From positions 1 through 49,008 of the forward strand of contig JAZNUE010000030.1 of NCBI GenBank assembly GCA_045592125.1: a stretch of 49,008 nt of DNA, read 5' to 3'. The stretch is from HGM04593 sp045592125. Its GTDB lineage: Bacteria; Bacteroidota; Bacteroidia; Bacteroidales; Bacteroidaceae. The position numbers and the translations under genes were made by a program. Below, piece after piece: positions 32,594 to 42,011 of this stretch. The notes below the pieces were generated by a model. That model made no database searches and had not been told where the DNA came from. It saw only the letters and a list, made by a program, of their open reading frames with translations. Within the stretch, counting starts at the first letter, position 1. Each line of letters starts with the position of its first letter.

Positions 32594-35500
32594 AGTGTCA
32601 CTGGTTTAATCTCGTTCTTGTATACGTACCATAGGTATCCTTTCACGTTCTCGTAGTCCATGTCCCTGAGCAGGTCCATGTAGCGCCTCACCTGTGTGTC
32701 ATGCGTGTCGTCCTCGCGGCCGAACTTGTAGTCGACTACAATGGCCTCGTTCCCTTTTATCATCACGCGGTCGGGGCGCTTTGCCTCGCTGTACTTCCTG
32801 TTAAGGATAGTGCGCTCGTTGTATAGGCGGTATGAGCCGTCGAACCACTCCCTTGCCAGCGGGTTCGAGAGCGCGTTCAGCACCCTCTGCTTTATCTTGG
32901 CAATCTTTGCAGTGTCCTCAATTATTCCTTGGAGCAGCAGCCTGTCGAGCGCCTTGTCAATGTCGCTGGCAGTCTCAATCTCCGACATCACCATGTGCAT
33001 GAGCTCGCCCTCGGCAATGTTCTCCAGCTGCTTCTTCTCCTTCCCGCTTGCCATGAAGCGTGCCAGCTCGCGCGACTGCTTCACCTCAAGGCTGTTCTTG
33101 TGGAATGTAAGCGGCAGTTTCAGCGGCAGCGCCTCGGTCTCGAACGGGTTATCCTCTTTCTCTTCGCTGGCATCCTTGGCGTCGTCGCTCTTGCTGGGCA
33201 CGACGCTGCCATATATGTACACATCCTCTTTTGCAGCACATTCCTGCACCACGTCCTCTCCTTCCTCGTCCTTTACCGTCAGGCTGTACCTGAACTCGGA
33301 ATCCTCGTCCTTCGACATTCCATCAAGCGCTGGCATTCCGGCAACAGCCTTGTTGAACATCTTCCACACATAAGGCACATCGCTCCTGTGCTCCTCGCTA
33401 AAGAGTATAAGGTTGCTCTTTGCGCGGGTTGTGGCAACGTAGAGAATGTTAAGGTTGTCCACAATCTGGTACATGTACTCAACGCTGTAGTCCTCGCTGA
33501 ACACAGAGTCCTTCATCTCCTTCTTGCTGTGTATCGGCAGCAGGCTAAGGCCGTCGAACGGAGCGCACTCCGACTTGCACCAGAGCAGGTTCCTGCTGTC
33601 GGCCGTGAGTTTCCAGTCGCAGAACGGTATTATCACGGTGTGGAACTCAAGCCCTTTCGACTTGTGTATAGTCATCACCTTTATGCTGTCGTCATTCTCG
33701 GCAGGAATGCACTTGTCGCACAGCCCCTCGTCCCATGCGGCAAGGAGCGATGTAAGGTCGGCGCTCTTGCTGCTTATGTACTGCGACATGTGGTCAAGGA
33801 ACGCATATATATAGGACTCCTCGCCTTTCGACTCCTCAATGTTAAGGATTGCCATCAGGCGCTCTATGAGCTCGTACACAGGCAGGCCTTTCATGTGCTC
33901 AAGGTCGCTGCGGAACGATTCGGGAAGCATCTCTATGAGCTCGCCCTTCGATACATAGCCGTCGAGAGGCTGCTCTTTCTTCAGTATTACCTTATTGTAA
34001 AGGCCTAGCAGGTTTGCAATGTTCACCTTGTCCTCGGGCAGCGCAATGTAGCGCATTGCCGCAATCGCCAGCGACACGGTAAGTGACGAGGAGAGCCTGT
34101 ATGCGTCGTCGCTCACAATCTTCAGTCCCGGGAACTCCTGCTTGAACGCCTCTACAATGGCCTCAATGCGGTCGTTCGTGCGCAGCAGTATGGCAATGTC
34201 CTTCGGGGCCACCCCTTTCTCCTCGAGCAGTGTGTGAAGCGTTTCCATAAGCCTGTCGATGACAAGCCTCTCGAAATTCTTCTTCTTGTAGCTGCCTGGC
34301 TTGAATATGCGTGCCTCTACATACCCCTGCACTGGTTTCTCCTTCTTGCCAGGGGCGGGCTGGGGATAGGCCTGCTCAACATCGCTGTATGCGCTTGTTA
34401 TCTCGCCGAGCCTGCTGCCGAGCTCTTCGGAATATGTCGTTTCCAGCACATTTATAGCGCTGCGGTACAGGGCGTTGTTGAATGAGATTATGCGCCTGTC
34501 GCTGCGGTAGTTTACCGAACTGTACATTTTCCCGCCAACGACGCACTCCTGGCTCTCGAACTCGAGCGTGTCGCCGTACTCCCTGAAGTAGTCTGCCAGG
34601 TCGTTCATTATTTTCCAGTCGCCGTTGCGCCAGCGGTATATGGCCTGTTTCACGTCTCCCACAATGAGGTTGAACTTTCCTCTTGCGAGAATCTCCCTAA
34701 GGAGCACCTCAAAGCACTGCCACTGCAGCCTTGATGTGTCCTGGAACTCGTCAATGAATATGTGGTCAATCTCTGTGCCAATCTTCTCGAAGATGAACGA
34801 GGTGTTCTCCTTTATGAGCGTGCACAGCAGGTGAGTAGTGTCGGCCAGCAGGAAACGGTTCTCTCTTGCGTTCTCCTCCTTCAGTGTCCTCGCTATGTTG
34901 TTGAGCATGCCCAGCTGGTGTATGTGGTGCAGTGCTAGCGTGCAGCTTGTGTAGCTTGTGTAGTGCCTCTTGTATTCGGCCAGCAGCTGCGCCACGCCGT
35001 TGCAGCACGAGGCCACAGGGGATATCTTTGACGGGTTGGCTATCATTTCCTCCTGCTTGGCCGACAGCGGTGCCAGCACCCCCTTGTTCCTGATGCTAGC
35101 AAAGAACGACCAGGCACTGCCTCGGGTCTTGCCCCTGAAGTCGTCAACGCTCATTCCCTTCGTGAGCTCGAAGAACCTGTCGCATATGCCGTTCATGGCT
35201 GCTTCCGAATTGTCCTTGAGCCTCGTTACCTCCCTGCGGAAATCCTTCAGCGCCTTGCCGTCCTCCTTGTCAATCTCCATGCGCAGCTTATCGCCGCGGT
35301 CCTGGTACTCCTCCTTGAGGATGTTCTTGGCAAACTGCTTTATGGCATTCTCGACATGCCAGTCATTGCCGTTGGCCAGCTGCTCCTCAATATACTGTAT
35401 CACCTGGGCAATGCCTTCCTGTCCTGGTTCCAGCCCCCTTATGTATGTGTCTACGGCCTCGTCAAGCAGTTCCTTGCCGTTAATCGAAATCTCCATGTCA

Positions 35501-35889
35501 CCGCTCAGGTCAAGCTCCTTTGCAAGGCCGCGCAGCACGCTCTGGAAGAATGCGTCTATTGTCTGTATGCGGAAATGGCCGTAATCGTGCAGTATGAGGT
35601 CAAGTGCCTGCCTTGCCCTTTCCACAATCACATCCTCGCTCATCCCCGGCAGCTGCTCCCTGAGCTTGTCCATGTAGTCCTTGGCTCCCTTTGAGCGGTT
35701 AGCGACGCCATACAGCTTGCCAAGTATGCGTTCCTTCATCTCGGCCGTGGCCTTGTTGGTGAACGTTACGGCCAGTATGTTCCTGTAGCAATAGGGGTCC
35801 TGCACCAGCAGCTTCATGTACTCAAGCGCCAGGGTGAATGTCTTGCCCGAACCGGCCGATGCCTTGTATATCTTAAGTGTCTTTCTCAT
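32590..35889 (-). CDS. addA: AddA-like UvrD-type helicase-nuclease subunit
   Basis: A 1099-residue superfamily 1A helicase with C-terminal nuclease. Walker A KASAGSGKTFTLALEY is at residues 9-24. Walker B/motif II is HIFIDEFQDTSRLQW (about 378) and motif III GDVKQAIYRWRNGDW (about 410). VMTIHKSKGLEFHTVIIPF near 745 is motif V. The nuclease Asp/Lys is in AIVVDYKFGRED, about 1055. With AddB it resects double-strand ends and prepares them for RecA. It ends in the ATGA overlap with addB and starts 3 bases after sbcC ends, so all four repair genes are one unit. Confidence 0.92.
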   Translation of the reverse strand: MRKTLKIYKASAGSGKTFTLALEYMKLLVQDPYCYRNILAVTFTNKATAEMKERILGKLYGVANRSKGAKDYMDKLREQLPGMSEDVIVERARQALDLILHDYGHFRIQTIDAFFQSVLRGLAKELDLSGDMEISINGKELLDEAVDTYIRGLEPGQEGIAQVIQYIEEQLANGNDWHVENAIKQFAKNILKEEYQDRGDKLRMEIDKEDGKALKDFRREVTRLKDNSEAAMNGICDRFFELTKGMSVDDFRGKTRGSAWSFFASIRNKGVLAPLSAKQEEMIANPSKISPVASCCNGVAQLLAEYKRHYTSYTSCTLALHHIHQLGMLNNIARTLKEENARENRFLLADTTHLLCTLIKENTSFIFEKIGTEIDHIFIDEFQDTSRLQWQCFEVLLREILARGKFNLIVGDVKQAIYRWRNGDWKIMNDLADYFREYGDTLEFESQECVVGGKMYSSVNYRSDRRIISFNNALYRSAINVLETTYSEELGSRLGEITSAYSDVEQAYPQPAPGKKEKPVQGYVEARIFKPGSYKKKNFERLVIDRLMETLHTLLEEKGVAPKDIAILLRTNDRIEAIVEAFKQEFPGLKIVSDDAYRLSSSLTVSLAIAAMRYIALPEDKVNIANLLGLYNKVILKKEQPLDGYVSKGELIEMLPESFRSDLEHMKGLPVYELIERLMAILNIEESKGEESYIYAFLDHMSQYISSKSADLTSLLAAWDEGLCDKCIPAENDDSIKVMTIHKSKGLEFHTVIIPFCDWKLTADSRNLLWCKSECAPFDGLSLLPIHSKKEMKDSVFSEDYSVEYMYQIVDNLNILYVATTRAKSNLILFSEEHRSDVPYVWKMFNKAVAGMPALDGMSKDEDSEFRYSLTVKDEEGEDVVQECAAKEDVYIYGSVVPSKSDDAKDASEEKEDNPFETEALPLKLPLTFHKNSLEVKQSRELARFMASGKEKKQLENIAEGELMHMVMSEIETASDIDKALDRLLLQGIIEDTAKIAKIKQRVLNALSNPLAREWFDGSYRLYNERTILNRKYSEAKRPDRVMIKGNEAIVVDYKFGREDDTHDTQVRRYMDLLRDMDYENVKGYLWYVYKNEIKPVTL

Positions 35890-35892
35890 ATC

Positions 35893-38800
35893 CTATCCAA
35901 TCATTATCTTGCTTTTTCCGTTTCCTCGCTTTATAACCTTTATCCTTGTAGGTATGCGCTCCAGCATGTCGCCAAGGTGCGATATCACGCCAATCTTGCG
36001 GCCCTTGCCCTGCAGTTTCTCAAGCACGCCGATGGCCTCCTTGAGCGTGTCGCTGTCAAGCGCGCCGAATCCCTCGTCAATGAACAGCGTCTCTATATCC
36101 ATCTTGTTCGACGATACCGATGAGAGCGCAAGCGAGAGTGCCAGCGAGGCAAGGAATGTCTCTCCGCCCGAGAGTGTATGTACCGAGCGGCTGTCCGACA
36201 TCATCTCAAGGTCTATGACCTTTATGCCTAGCGACTCCTCCGATATGCGCGAGAGGATGTAGCGCCCCGAGAACTCCTTCATGTGCATGTTAGCAACCTC
36301 AAGCAGTATGTCGAGCGTATATCCCTGTGTAAGCCTGGTGAGCTTGCTGCCGTTGGCCGAGCCGAAGGCAGCGTTAAGCTCGCCCCAGCTGGCCGCGGCC
36401 TTGCGCTTCTGCTCAAAAATCTCCTGGTACTGGCCAAAGGCGGCAATGTTCTCCTGGTCCTTGAGCAATGTGGCGTTTATGCCGTTTATCTCCTCGGCAA
36501 TGCTGCTGCGCAGCTGCTCGGCCTGGAGGATTGCAGAGCATATCTCTTCAATGGCAGTGCCCTCCCTTGGCCTGCTGCTATCGTTGCCGTGCTTCTCGAT
36601 ATTGCGCTTTCTCTCGCTAAGCGTTGCCGCCGCCTTGAGCGCCGTCTCCTTTACCTTCTCTACCGACGAGCGCATTGCTGCAACATCGTTCTTCGGGTCC
36701 AGCAATTCCTTAAGCCCGGCCATCGACATCCCGTCGCTGCGTCCTGCAAGGTATGAGGCAATCTCCCCCGACAGTTCCTTGCGCCTTAGTTCCTGCACAT
36801 GCAGCAGGCCTTCCTTCTCCTCGGCATTTCCCTTCAGCCTGTTGAAGAGAGCTGCTGCCTCGGCCTTCTTCTCCGCAGCCAGGCTGAATGCCCTGTTCGC
36901 TCTGGCAATCCCGTCCTGGAAATGCCTCTCGGCCTCCTCCCTGCTTTTCCATTTGCCAAGCAGGGCAGTGAGCTGCTCCCTGCACTCCTTGACGGTTGCC
37001 TCTGCGGCCGTTGCCTGTGCCTTGCTTTCCTCAATCTCCTTGGCTAGCGCCTCCCTTCTTGCCGTAGAGAGCTCAATGCTCTTTTCGGCAACCGATATCT
37101 CTTCCTTTATGCCTGCAAGGCGCGATACCTTCTTCTCCCATTCAGCGGCAAGCTCCTGCAGCCTCGCTGCCCACTCCATGTCATCGGCAATGGTGCCGCT
37201 ATCCTCAATGCCGCCTAGCAGCGCAATGTTCTTTTCCCTTATGCTGCCTGCCGATGTGGATAGTGTCTCAATCATGCTCTCCAGCCTTGCGGCCTCGCTC
37301 TTCTGGCTCTCAATCCTCCGCGTTACCTGCTCAATGCTGCCTGCAGTAATCTCCTTTGCCTTCTCCAGCTCTTCCTCGGCAAGTGTCTTCCCGCTGGCAA
37401 GCCCGGTATCATGCACCCTGCTGCCGCACACAGGGCAAGGCTCGCCCTCCACAAGGCGGCTCCGCAGTTCGGCAATCTCGCTCGACAGTGTGCCGGCAAG
37501 CTCTTGCTGGCGCTTCTTCAGTTCCTCATGCTCCTTCTCGCTGCTTGCAAGCGTCTTCCTTATATTTGCAAGCGCCTTCTGCTGCAGCGCTATCTGCTTG
37601 CGGGTATCATCTATGAACTGGATATTCGCCGTTATGACAGGTATGCTAGGGATAATGCTTTCAAACCTGCTGCTTGCGGCCAGCCATTGGGCAATATCTT
37701 CTCTCTCCCTGAGGTTCCTTCCAATGCTCCCGCTGCTTGCTGCAATCTCCCCGGCCAGCCTGCTGTCCTCCTCGCTTGCGCGTGCTATGCCGCCGTTAAT
37801 CTCCTTAATGCGGCGCATGCATGAGGCAATTGCCTCCTCGGCCTTTATAATGCTGTCTATTCTTGGCTTGAACCCGTCATACTCCGCCTGTATCTCCTTG
37901 TATCCATGCTCGGCCGTTTCTGCCTGCCTGGCGGCAGCGCCAAGTTCCTCCTCGGCGGCCTTTACCTTTGCCCTAAGCCCTGCAAGCAGCGTCCTGTTCT
38001 CCTCGCACAGCCTGCCGCTCTCGGCCAGTTGCAGCCAGGTGCCGCGTATCTCCTGCACGCTGTCAATGCGTTCCAGCCTTTCGGCAACAGGACGGTTCTG
38101 GCAAATGCCCTGCTGTGCGGCCTCATGCGCTTCCTGTGCTGCCTTGAGCTCTTCGGCCAGCTGTGCCGAGCGTTCAATCCACTGTTTCTCGGCAGCCAGC
38201 CTCCTCAGCATGGCGCTGTTTCCCTCGTCCTGCTTCTCAAGAGCGGCCTTGCGGGCAACATGCACATCCTTCTCTTCCTGCGTAAGCAGCACAATGCCGC
38301 TTCGCTGCGCGTCAACGATGTCGAGCTCGCGTCTTGCCTCCATCGCGCGCGTATATATTATAGATGATATGCGGTTGTATATCTCAGTACCGGTCAGTTT
38401 CTGGAGTATGCCGGCCTTCTCTTTCTCGCCTGCCTTAAGGAATGCGGTGAAGTTGCCCTGTGCCAGGAGCACTGCGCGGGTGAACTCGTCGTATGTGAGG
38501 CCAATAAGCGACGGCATTACAGCCTTGTACTCGCTCGAGCCATAGTTCCTGTGCGTGCCCTCGGTAAGGTTGAACACGTCGTAAGAGGGCTTGCGGAACC
38601 TTCCGCTAGCGCTGTCGTTTGCCCTTGATATGCTCCATCGTGCGCGGTACTCGTTGCCGTCCACTGCAAGGAACTCCACCTCGGCATATCCTTCGTGCGC
38701 CCCTTTGCTCAGTATTGTCTTGGGGTCGCTCTCGCTTATCGCCTCTTTCCCGTTAATCTCTATTGCCTCGCTGTCCTTTATGCTCACAAGGCGCGGTGTC

Positions 38801-38970
38801 TTCAAGTACAGGGCAATGCACATTGCGTCCAGTATTGTGCTCTTGCCCGAGCCTGTACTGCCAGTAATGGCGAACAGGCCCGCCGAGCGCAAGGGCTCGG
38901 TGCGGAAATCAATCCTGAATTCCCCTGCCAGCGACGCAAGGTTCTTGCCTCCTATTGCTAAAATCTTCAT
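35893..38970 (-). CDS. sbcC: SbcC/Rad50-type exonuclease ATPase subunit
   Basis: A 1025-residue SMC-like ATPase. The N-terminal Walker A is FAITGSTGSGKSTILDAM, about 32-49. Two long coiled-coil arms flank the zinc hook CPVC (in EGEPCPVCGSR, about 513), where two molecules join. The ABC signature LSGGETFLASLALSLALS is near 935 and Walker B with the catalytic Glu, LFIDEGFGALD, near 965. With SbcD it clips DNA hairpins and protein-blocked ends. Its start overlaps the sbcD stop by 4 bases (ATGA). Coiled-coil codon bias produces a long antisense frame, which is not a gene. Confidence 0.95.
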   Translation of the reverse strand: MKILAIGGKNLASLAGEFRIDFRTEPLRSAGLFAITGSTGSGKSTILDAMCIALYLKTPRLVSIKDSEAIEINGKEAISESDPKTILSKGAHEGYAEVEFLAVDGNEYRARWSISRANDSASGRFRKPSYDVFNLTEGTHRNYGSSEYKAVMPSLIGLTYDEFTRAVLLAQGNFTAFLKAGEKEKAGILQKLTGTEIYNRISSIIYTRAMEARRELDIVDAQRSGIVLLTQEEKDVHVARKAALEKQDEGNSAMLRRLAAEKQWIERSAQLAEELKAAQEAHEAAQQGICQNRPVAERLERIDSVQEIRGTWLQLAESGRLCEENRTLLAGLRAKVKAAEEELGAAARQAETAEHGYKEIQAEYDGFKPRIDSIIKAEEAIASCMRRIKEINGGIARASEEDSRLAGEIAASSGSIGRNLREREDIAQWLAASSRFESIIPSIPVITANIQFIDDTRKQIALQQKALANIRKTLASSEKEHEELKKRQQELAGTLSSEIAELRSRLVEGEPCPVCGSRVHDTGLASGKTLAEEELEKAKEITAGSIEQVTRRIESQKSEAARLESMIETLSTSAGSIREKNIALLGGIEDSGTIADDMEWAARLQELAAEWEKKVSRLAGIKEEISVAEKSIELSTARREALAKEIEESKAQATAAEATVKECREQLTALLGKWKSREEAERHFQDGIARANRAFSLAAEKKAEAAALFNRLKGNAEEKEGLLHVQELRRKELSGEIASYLAGRSDGMSMAGLKELLDPKNDVAAMRSSVEKVKETALKAAATLSERKRNIEKHGNDSSRPREGTAIEEICSAILQAEQLRSSIAEEINGINATLLKDQENIAAFGQYQEIFEQKRKAAASWGELNAAFGSANGSKLTRLTQGYTLDILLEVANMHMKEFSGRYILSRISEESLGIKVIDLEMMSDSRSVHTLSGGETFLASLALSLALSSVSSNKMDIETLFIDEGFGALDSDTLKEAIGVLEKLQGKGRKIGVISHLGDMLERIPTRIKVIKRGNGKSKIMIG

Positions 38971-40157
38971 CCTTTCGCTTCTTTTATTGCCTCGGCCAGC
39001 AGTTTCTCAATCTCTCCATCCATAGGCCTGCCGTGCATTCTGCCGTAAATCTCCTTTATCAAGTCAAGCGGTTCTGTCCTCTTGAACTCGTCGTAGGTCA
39101 TTGGGCGCTTCTCGTCATCGGGCCTGGCTATGTTGCTTGTGGCCACAATGCTGGCCAGGCGCACGGCCTTGTTCTTTAGCGCGTCGTCTATGCGCTGCCT
39201 TATTGTGGGGTCAACAGTTGTTACAAGCACCTTAATCTCAAGGAACGGGGTGCAGTTGCCTGCCTCTCCGCACGGGAGCATTGCAATCTCCTCGAGCACG
39301 GTGTCAATTGGCTGCGGTTTGGCGGGAATACTCAATAGTTTCACAGGCGTATCGAACTCAATGAACTCATGGCTGACGTTGTTCCCGACTATTGTGACCT
39401 CAGTTACTCCTTGCCTGTTCCTCACCTCGGCGAACGACATTGGCAGCGGGGCGCCCGAGTAGCGTATGTTATCCCTGTGTGCCACACACTGCGCCTTATG
39501 CAGGTGCCCAAGCGCCGTATATGCTATTCCTTCGTTGGCGAACCCGGCCTCAATGCCCTCCATGCCGCCTATTATGGCATGCTCCGACGTGTCTCCGGCC
39601 GAGACCTCGGCCCCCGATGCCTGCAGGTGTCCCATAGCGATGATAGGGGAGTAGCCCCTCTCCCTGGCCCTTGCATAGAGTGCCGAGTACATTCTTGCCA
39701 CACCCTCGCTGTAGCTTTCCGCCTCGGGGTGGTCGTTGTGCCTCAGGTAGGGGACCGCAAGGCAGCAGCCATTGCCGGCTATGGGCACAATCATGCTGTC
39801 ATAGTCAATCTCGCCATCCTTATAGTGCACCACGCCCGATACATGCACGTTGAATACGTTGAGCAGAGGCGACGGCGCCTCAATGCGTGCCGCAGAATCG
39901 TGGTTGCCGGCAGTAACAATAATCTGCAGGCCTTCGTTCTCCTGTGTCACCCTGCGCAGGAAACTGTAGTACATCCTTTGCGCCTCGGCCGAAGGGTTAG
40001 GCGTGTCAAATACGTCGCCGGCAATGAGCAGCAGTCCTATCCCGCGTTCCTTTATTACCGTGCACAGCCACTCCAGAAACAGCGCATGCTCCTTGCTGCG
40101 GTCATATCCGTAGAACGTCTGCCCCAAATGCCAGTCGGCAGTGTGTATTATTTTCAT
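38967..40157 (-). CDS. sbcD: SbcD/Mre11-type nuclease subunit
   Basis: A 396-residue calcineurin-like phosphoesterase. The metal-binding motifs are in order: HTADWHLGQTF (D and H, about 5-15), LIAGDVFDTPNP (about 44), VTAGNHDSAARIE (about 81), then MGHLQASG (about 175) and TALGHLHKAQC (about 215). Together with SbcC it forms the MR complex, an ATP-dependent double-strand exonuclease and hairpin endonuclease. First gene of the sbcD-sbcC-addA-addB operon, in which adjacent genes overlap or nearly touch. Confidence 0.95.
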   Translation of the reverse strand: MKIIHTADWHLGQTFYGYDRSKEHALFLEWLCTVIKERGIGLLLIAGDVFDTPNPSAEAQRMYYSFLRRVTQENEGLQIIVTAGNHDSAARIEAPSPLLNVFNVHVSGVVHYKDGEIDYDSMIVPIAGNGCCLAVPYLRHNDHPEAESYSEGVARMYSALYARARERGYSPIIAMGHLQASGAEVSAGDTSEHAIIGGMEGIEAGFANEGIAYTALGHLHKAQCVAHRDNIRYSGAPLPMSFAEVRNRQGVTEVTIVGNNVSHEFIEFDTPVKLLSIPAKPQPIDTVLEEIAMLPCGEAGNCTPFLEIKVLVTTVDPTIRQRIDDALKNKAVRLASIVATSNIARPDDEKRPMTYDEFKRTEPLDLIKEIYGRMHGRPMDGEIEKLLAEAIKEAKG

Positions 40158-40297
40158 TCTGCTGTTTCTAGATTTATCATGCTAAAATAGCAATATTTTT
40201 GCAAAAATTTAAAAGAAGTCTGTGGTATTTCAATAAAAAATTGCGACTCTGTTTGTTATCTTGTCAACTTTGCAATCGGGTTGCAGGACCCTGGCAC

Positions 40298-40305
40298 TAT
40301 CTTTG
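40298..40305 (+). promoter_or_regulatory. -7 box of CDF-Fur operon
   Basis: TATCTTTG (TAnnTTTG), 20 bases before the CDF ATG. The -33 element is poor (TTG at 14 bases, TTTG at 25). Confidence 0.45.
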
Positions 40306-40325
40306 CGTCATAAACAATTGTTCTT

Positions 40326-40955
40326 ATGGCACATTCTCACAGTCACAGCCATGGTGGAGGGCTGAAGAATACTCCGGTCCGTGTATTGTATATATGCCTG
40401 GTAATTAATCTGCTGTTTGTCGTTGCCGAGGCATTGGCAGGGTGGCAAAGCAACTCTACAGGCTTGCTCTCCGACGCCGGGCATAATCTCGGCGACGCAT
40501 TGGGACTGCTGCTCTCCTTGATTGCAATATATCTGGGCCGCTCAAAAGGGAATATAAGCAAAAGTGTCTCAAAATATATTACGCTGGCAAATGGTCTTCT
40601 GTTGCTGGGCGCTGTTGCGTTGATTGTTTTTGAAAGCGTCGGGAAGATTATAAATCCTCACGAAGTGAATGCTCACACGGTAATCATTGTATCGGCGGCA
40701 GCAATAGTTGTAAACGGACTCACTGCATGGCTTTTAATGAGAGGGCAGGGAAGTGACATAAACATCAAGGCTGCCTATCTGCATGCCGCAACAGATATGC
40801 TGGTCTCCGTCAGTGTTGTAATATCAGGCATTATAATCTCTTTTACCGGGTGGAATATAATTGACCCCGTACTCAGCCTTGTGGTCTCAATATTTATTGC
40901 AATACCTTCAACAAAACTTGTTATCAGCGCTTTGAAAAATATAATTAACCGCTAA
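40326..40955 (+). CDS. Cation diffusion facilitator transporter without C-terminal domain
   Basis: A 209-residue inner-membrane protein. The His-rich start MAHSHSHSHGGG is followed by six membrane segments. Metal-site residues are in GLLSDAGHNLGDALG (H/D, about 49) and YLHAATDMLVS (H/D, about 155), the two pairs used by CDF zinc exporters. The usual cytoplasmic C-terminal domain of about 90 residues is missing; the frame ends cleanly after the sixth helix (STKLVISALKNIINR) and the Fur-family gene starts 11 bases on. Such CTD-less CDFs exist, so this may be complete. Probable zinc (or related divalent) efflux. Confidence 0.85.
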   Translation: MAHSHSHSHGGGLKNTPVRVLYICLVINLLFVVAEALAGWQSNSTGLLSDAGHNLGDALGLLLSLIAIYLGRSKGNISKSVSKYITLANGLLLLGAVALIVFESVGKIINPHEVNAHTVIIVSAAAIVVNGLTAWLLMRGQGSDINIKAAYLHAATDMLVSVSVVISGIIISFTGWNIIDPVLSLVVSIFIAIPSTKLVISALKNIINR

Positions 40956-40966
40956 CTTTGCATAGT

Positions 40967-41371
40967 ATGGTTGATGTAGAAAAGATACTTGCCGCTGCAG
41001 GCATAAGACCCACCGCAATAAGAATGATGGTAATGAAGGAAATCATTTCCATGGGATACGCCTTTACCCTTGCCGAAATGGAGGAGAGGCTCGACACGGT
41101 GGACAAGTCGACCCTCTTCCGCACCCTTACTCTTTTTATGGAACACCGCCTGGTTCACGAAGTATGTAACGGAAGCACCTCAAGGCTCTATTGCCGGTGC
41201 GAATGCAAGGGTCCCCACACATCGCACATCTATTTTACCTGCAAATCCTGCGGCAAGACCTTCAGCATTAAGGATGTCGACACATCTTCAATCCCACATC
41301 CCAGCGGTTTTGTAGTCGAAGACACCAATTGCGTAATGACAGGGCTTTGTCCCGTTTGTGCAAAGAGGTGA
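40967..41371 (+). CDS. Fur-family metal-responsive repressor (Zur-like context)
   Basis: A 134-residue protein. The winged helix (ILAAAGIRPTAIRMMVMKEII, in two halves, and DKSTLFRTLTLFMEHRLVHEV, about 50-70) is followed by the dimerisation domain. HTSHIYFTCKSCGKTFSI holds the histidine and one CxxC, GLCPVCAKR the second CxxC, the structural zinc site. I use the ATG at 40967 (MVDVEKI); an in-frame TTG three codons earlier is possible. Lying directly after a CDF exporter, it probably controls zinc or related metal balance (inference). No Fur or Zur box was identified with confidence. Confidence 0.88.
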   Translation: MVDVEKILAAAGIRPTAIRMMVMKEIISMGYAFTLAEMEERLDTVDKSTLFRTLTLFMEHRLVHEVCNGSTSRLYCRCECKGPHTSHIYFTCKSCGKTFSIKDVDTSSIPHPSGFVVEDTNCVMTGLCPVCAKR

Positions 41372-41375
41372 TGAA

Positions 41376-42011
41376 TTACATTTCTGCCATCTTGCGCCCG
41401 GCGTTGAATGCCTTCTGCAAATCCTCCTCCCAATGTGCAACGCGCCAGGCATGCTTTGCCTCTTCGGAGAAATTGCCGAGTTCATAGTTGTCATATTTGG
41501 CTACCTGGCAGGTGTTGTAACCGATGATGTGTTCGGGTTCGCCGAGGGCGGTTGTCAGGCACCATTCCATAGTGCCGAAATGGTTGCTGTTGTTGCGCTC
41601 GGGGGTGCCGTTCATTGTCTCAATAAGCACCACGGGCATACGCTTCGGCGCAGTCAGGCTGTAATCGTTGTATGATAGCCATGGAAATGTGAGGCGCTCC
41701 AGAAAGGCTCGCATTAGGCCTGTTACTTCGCCAAAATAGATGGGCGAGCCAAGCACCAGGCCGTCGGCATTGGCAATCTCTTCCAATACGGGAGTCAATG
41801 AATCCTTGAATTTGCAGATGTTTGAGGCTTTGCCCTTCAGTTTGCAGGCCATACATGACATGCAGCCTTTGTAATCCAACTCGTAGAGCCGCACTCTTTT
41901 TACCTCCACATCCTTGCCGGTTGATTCTGCACCCTCGGCAAACTTCTGCAACAGTTGCGAGGTGTTCATGCTGCGGCGTGGCCCGCCATCAATTATTACT
42001 ATCTTTTTCAT
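41376..42011 (-). CDS. Flavodoxin-like NAD(P)H-dependent FMN reductase
   Basis: A 211-residue flavoprotein. It starts MKKIVIIDGGPRRSMNTSQL, the FMN-phosphate loop of the flavodoxin-like fold; nine extra in-frame codons upstream (MLLQKRNKN) are less likely. A CMSCMACK segment (C-x2-C-x2-C, about 50-57) followed by NICKFKD recalls the cluster region of iron-sulfur flavoproteins. DGLVLGSPIYFGEVTGLMRAF (about 84) is the conserved isoalloxazine-side loop. Whether it carries a cluster is uncertain. Convergent with the Fur-family gene, 4 bases apart. Confidence 0.85.
   Translation of the reverse strand: MKKIVIIDGGPRRSMNTSQLLQKFAEGAESTGKDVEVKRVRLYELDYKGCMSCMACKLKGKASNICKFKDSLTPVLEEIANADGLVLGSPIYFGEVTGLMRAFLERLTFPWLSYNDYSLTAPKRMPVVLIETMNGTPERNNSNHFGTMEWCLTTALGEPEHIIGYNTCQVAKYDNYELGNFSEEAKHAWRVAHWEEDLQKAFNAGRKMAEM

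Noticed and set aside
36281..38545. A 754-codon plus-strand frame opposite sbcC
   Set aside because: It is the antisense of the coiled-coil region of sbcC. Its Ser/Ala/Leu-rich composition follows from the codon use of that gene; no motifs or starts support it.
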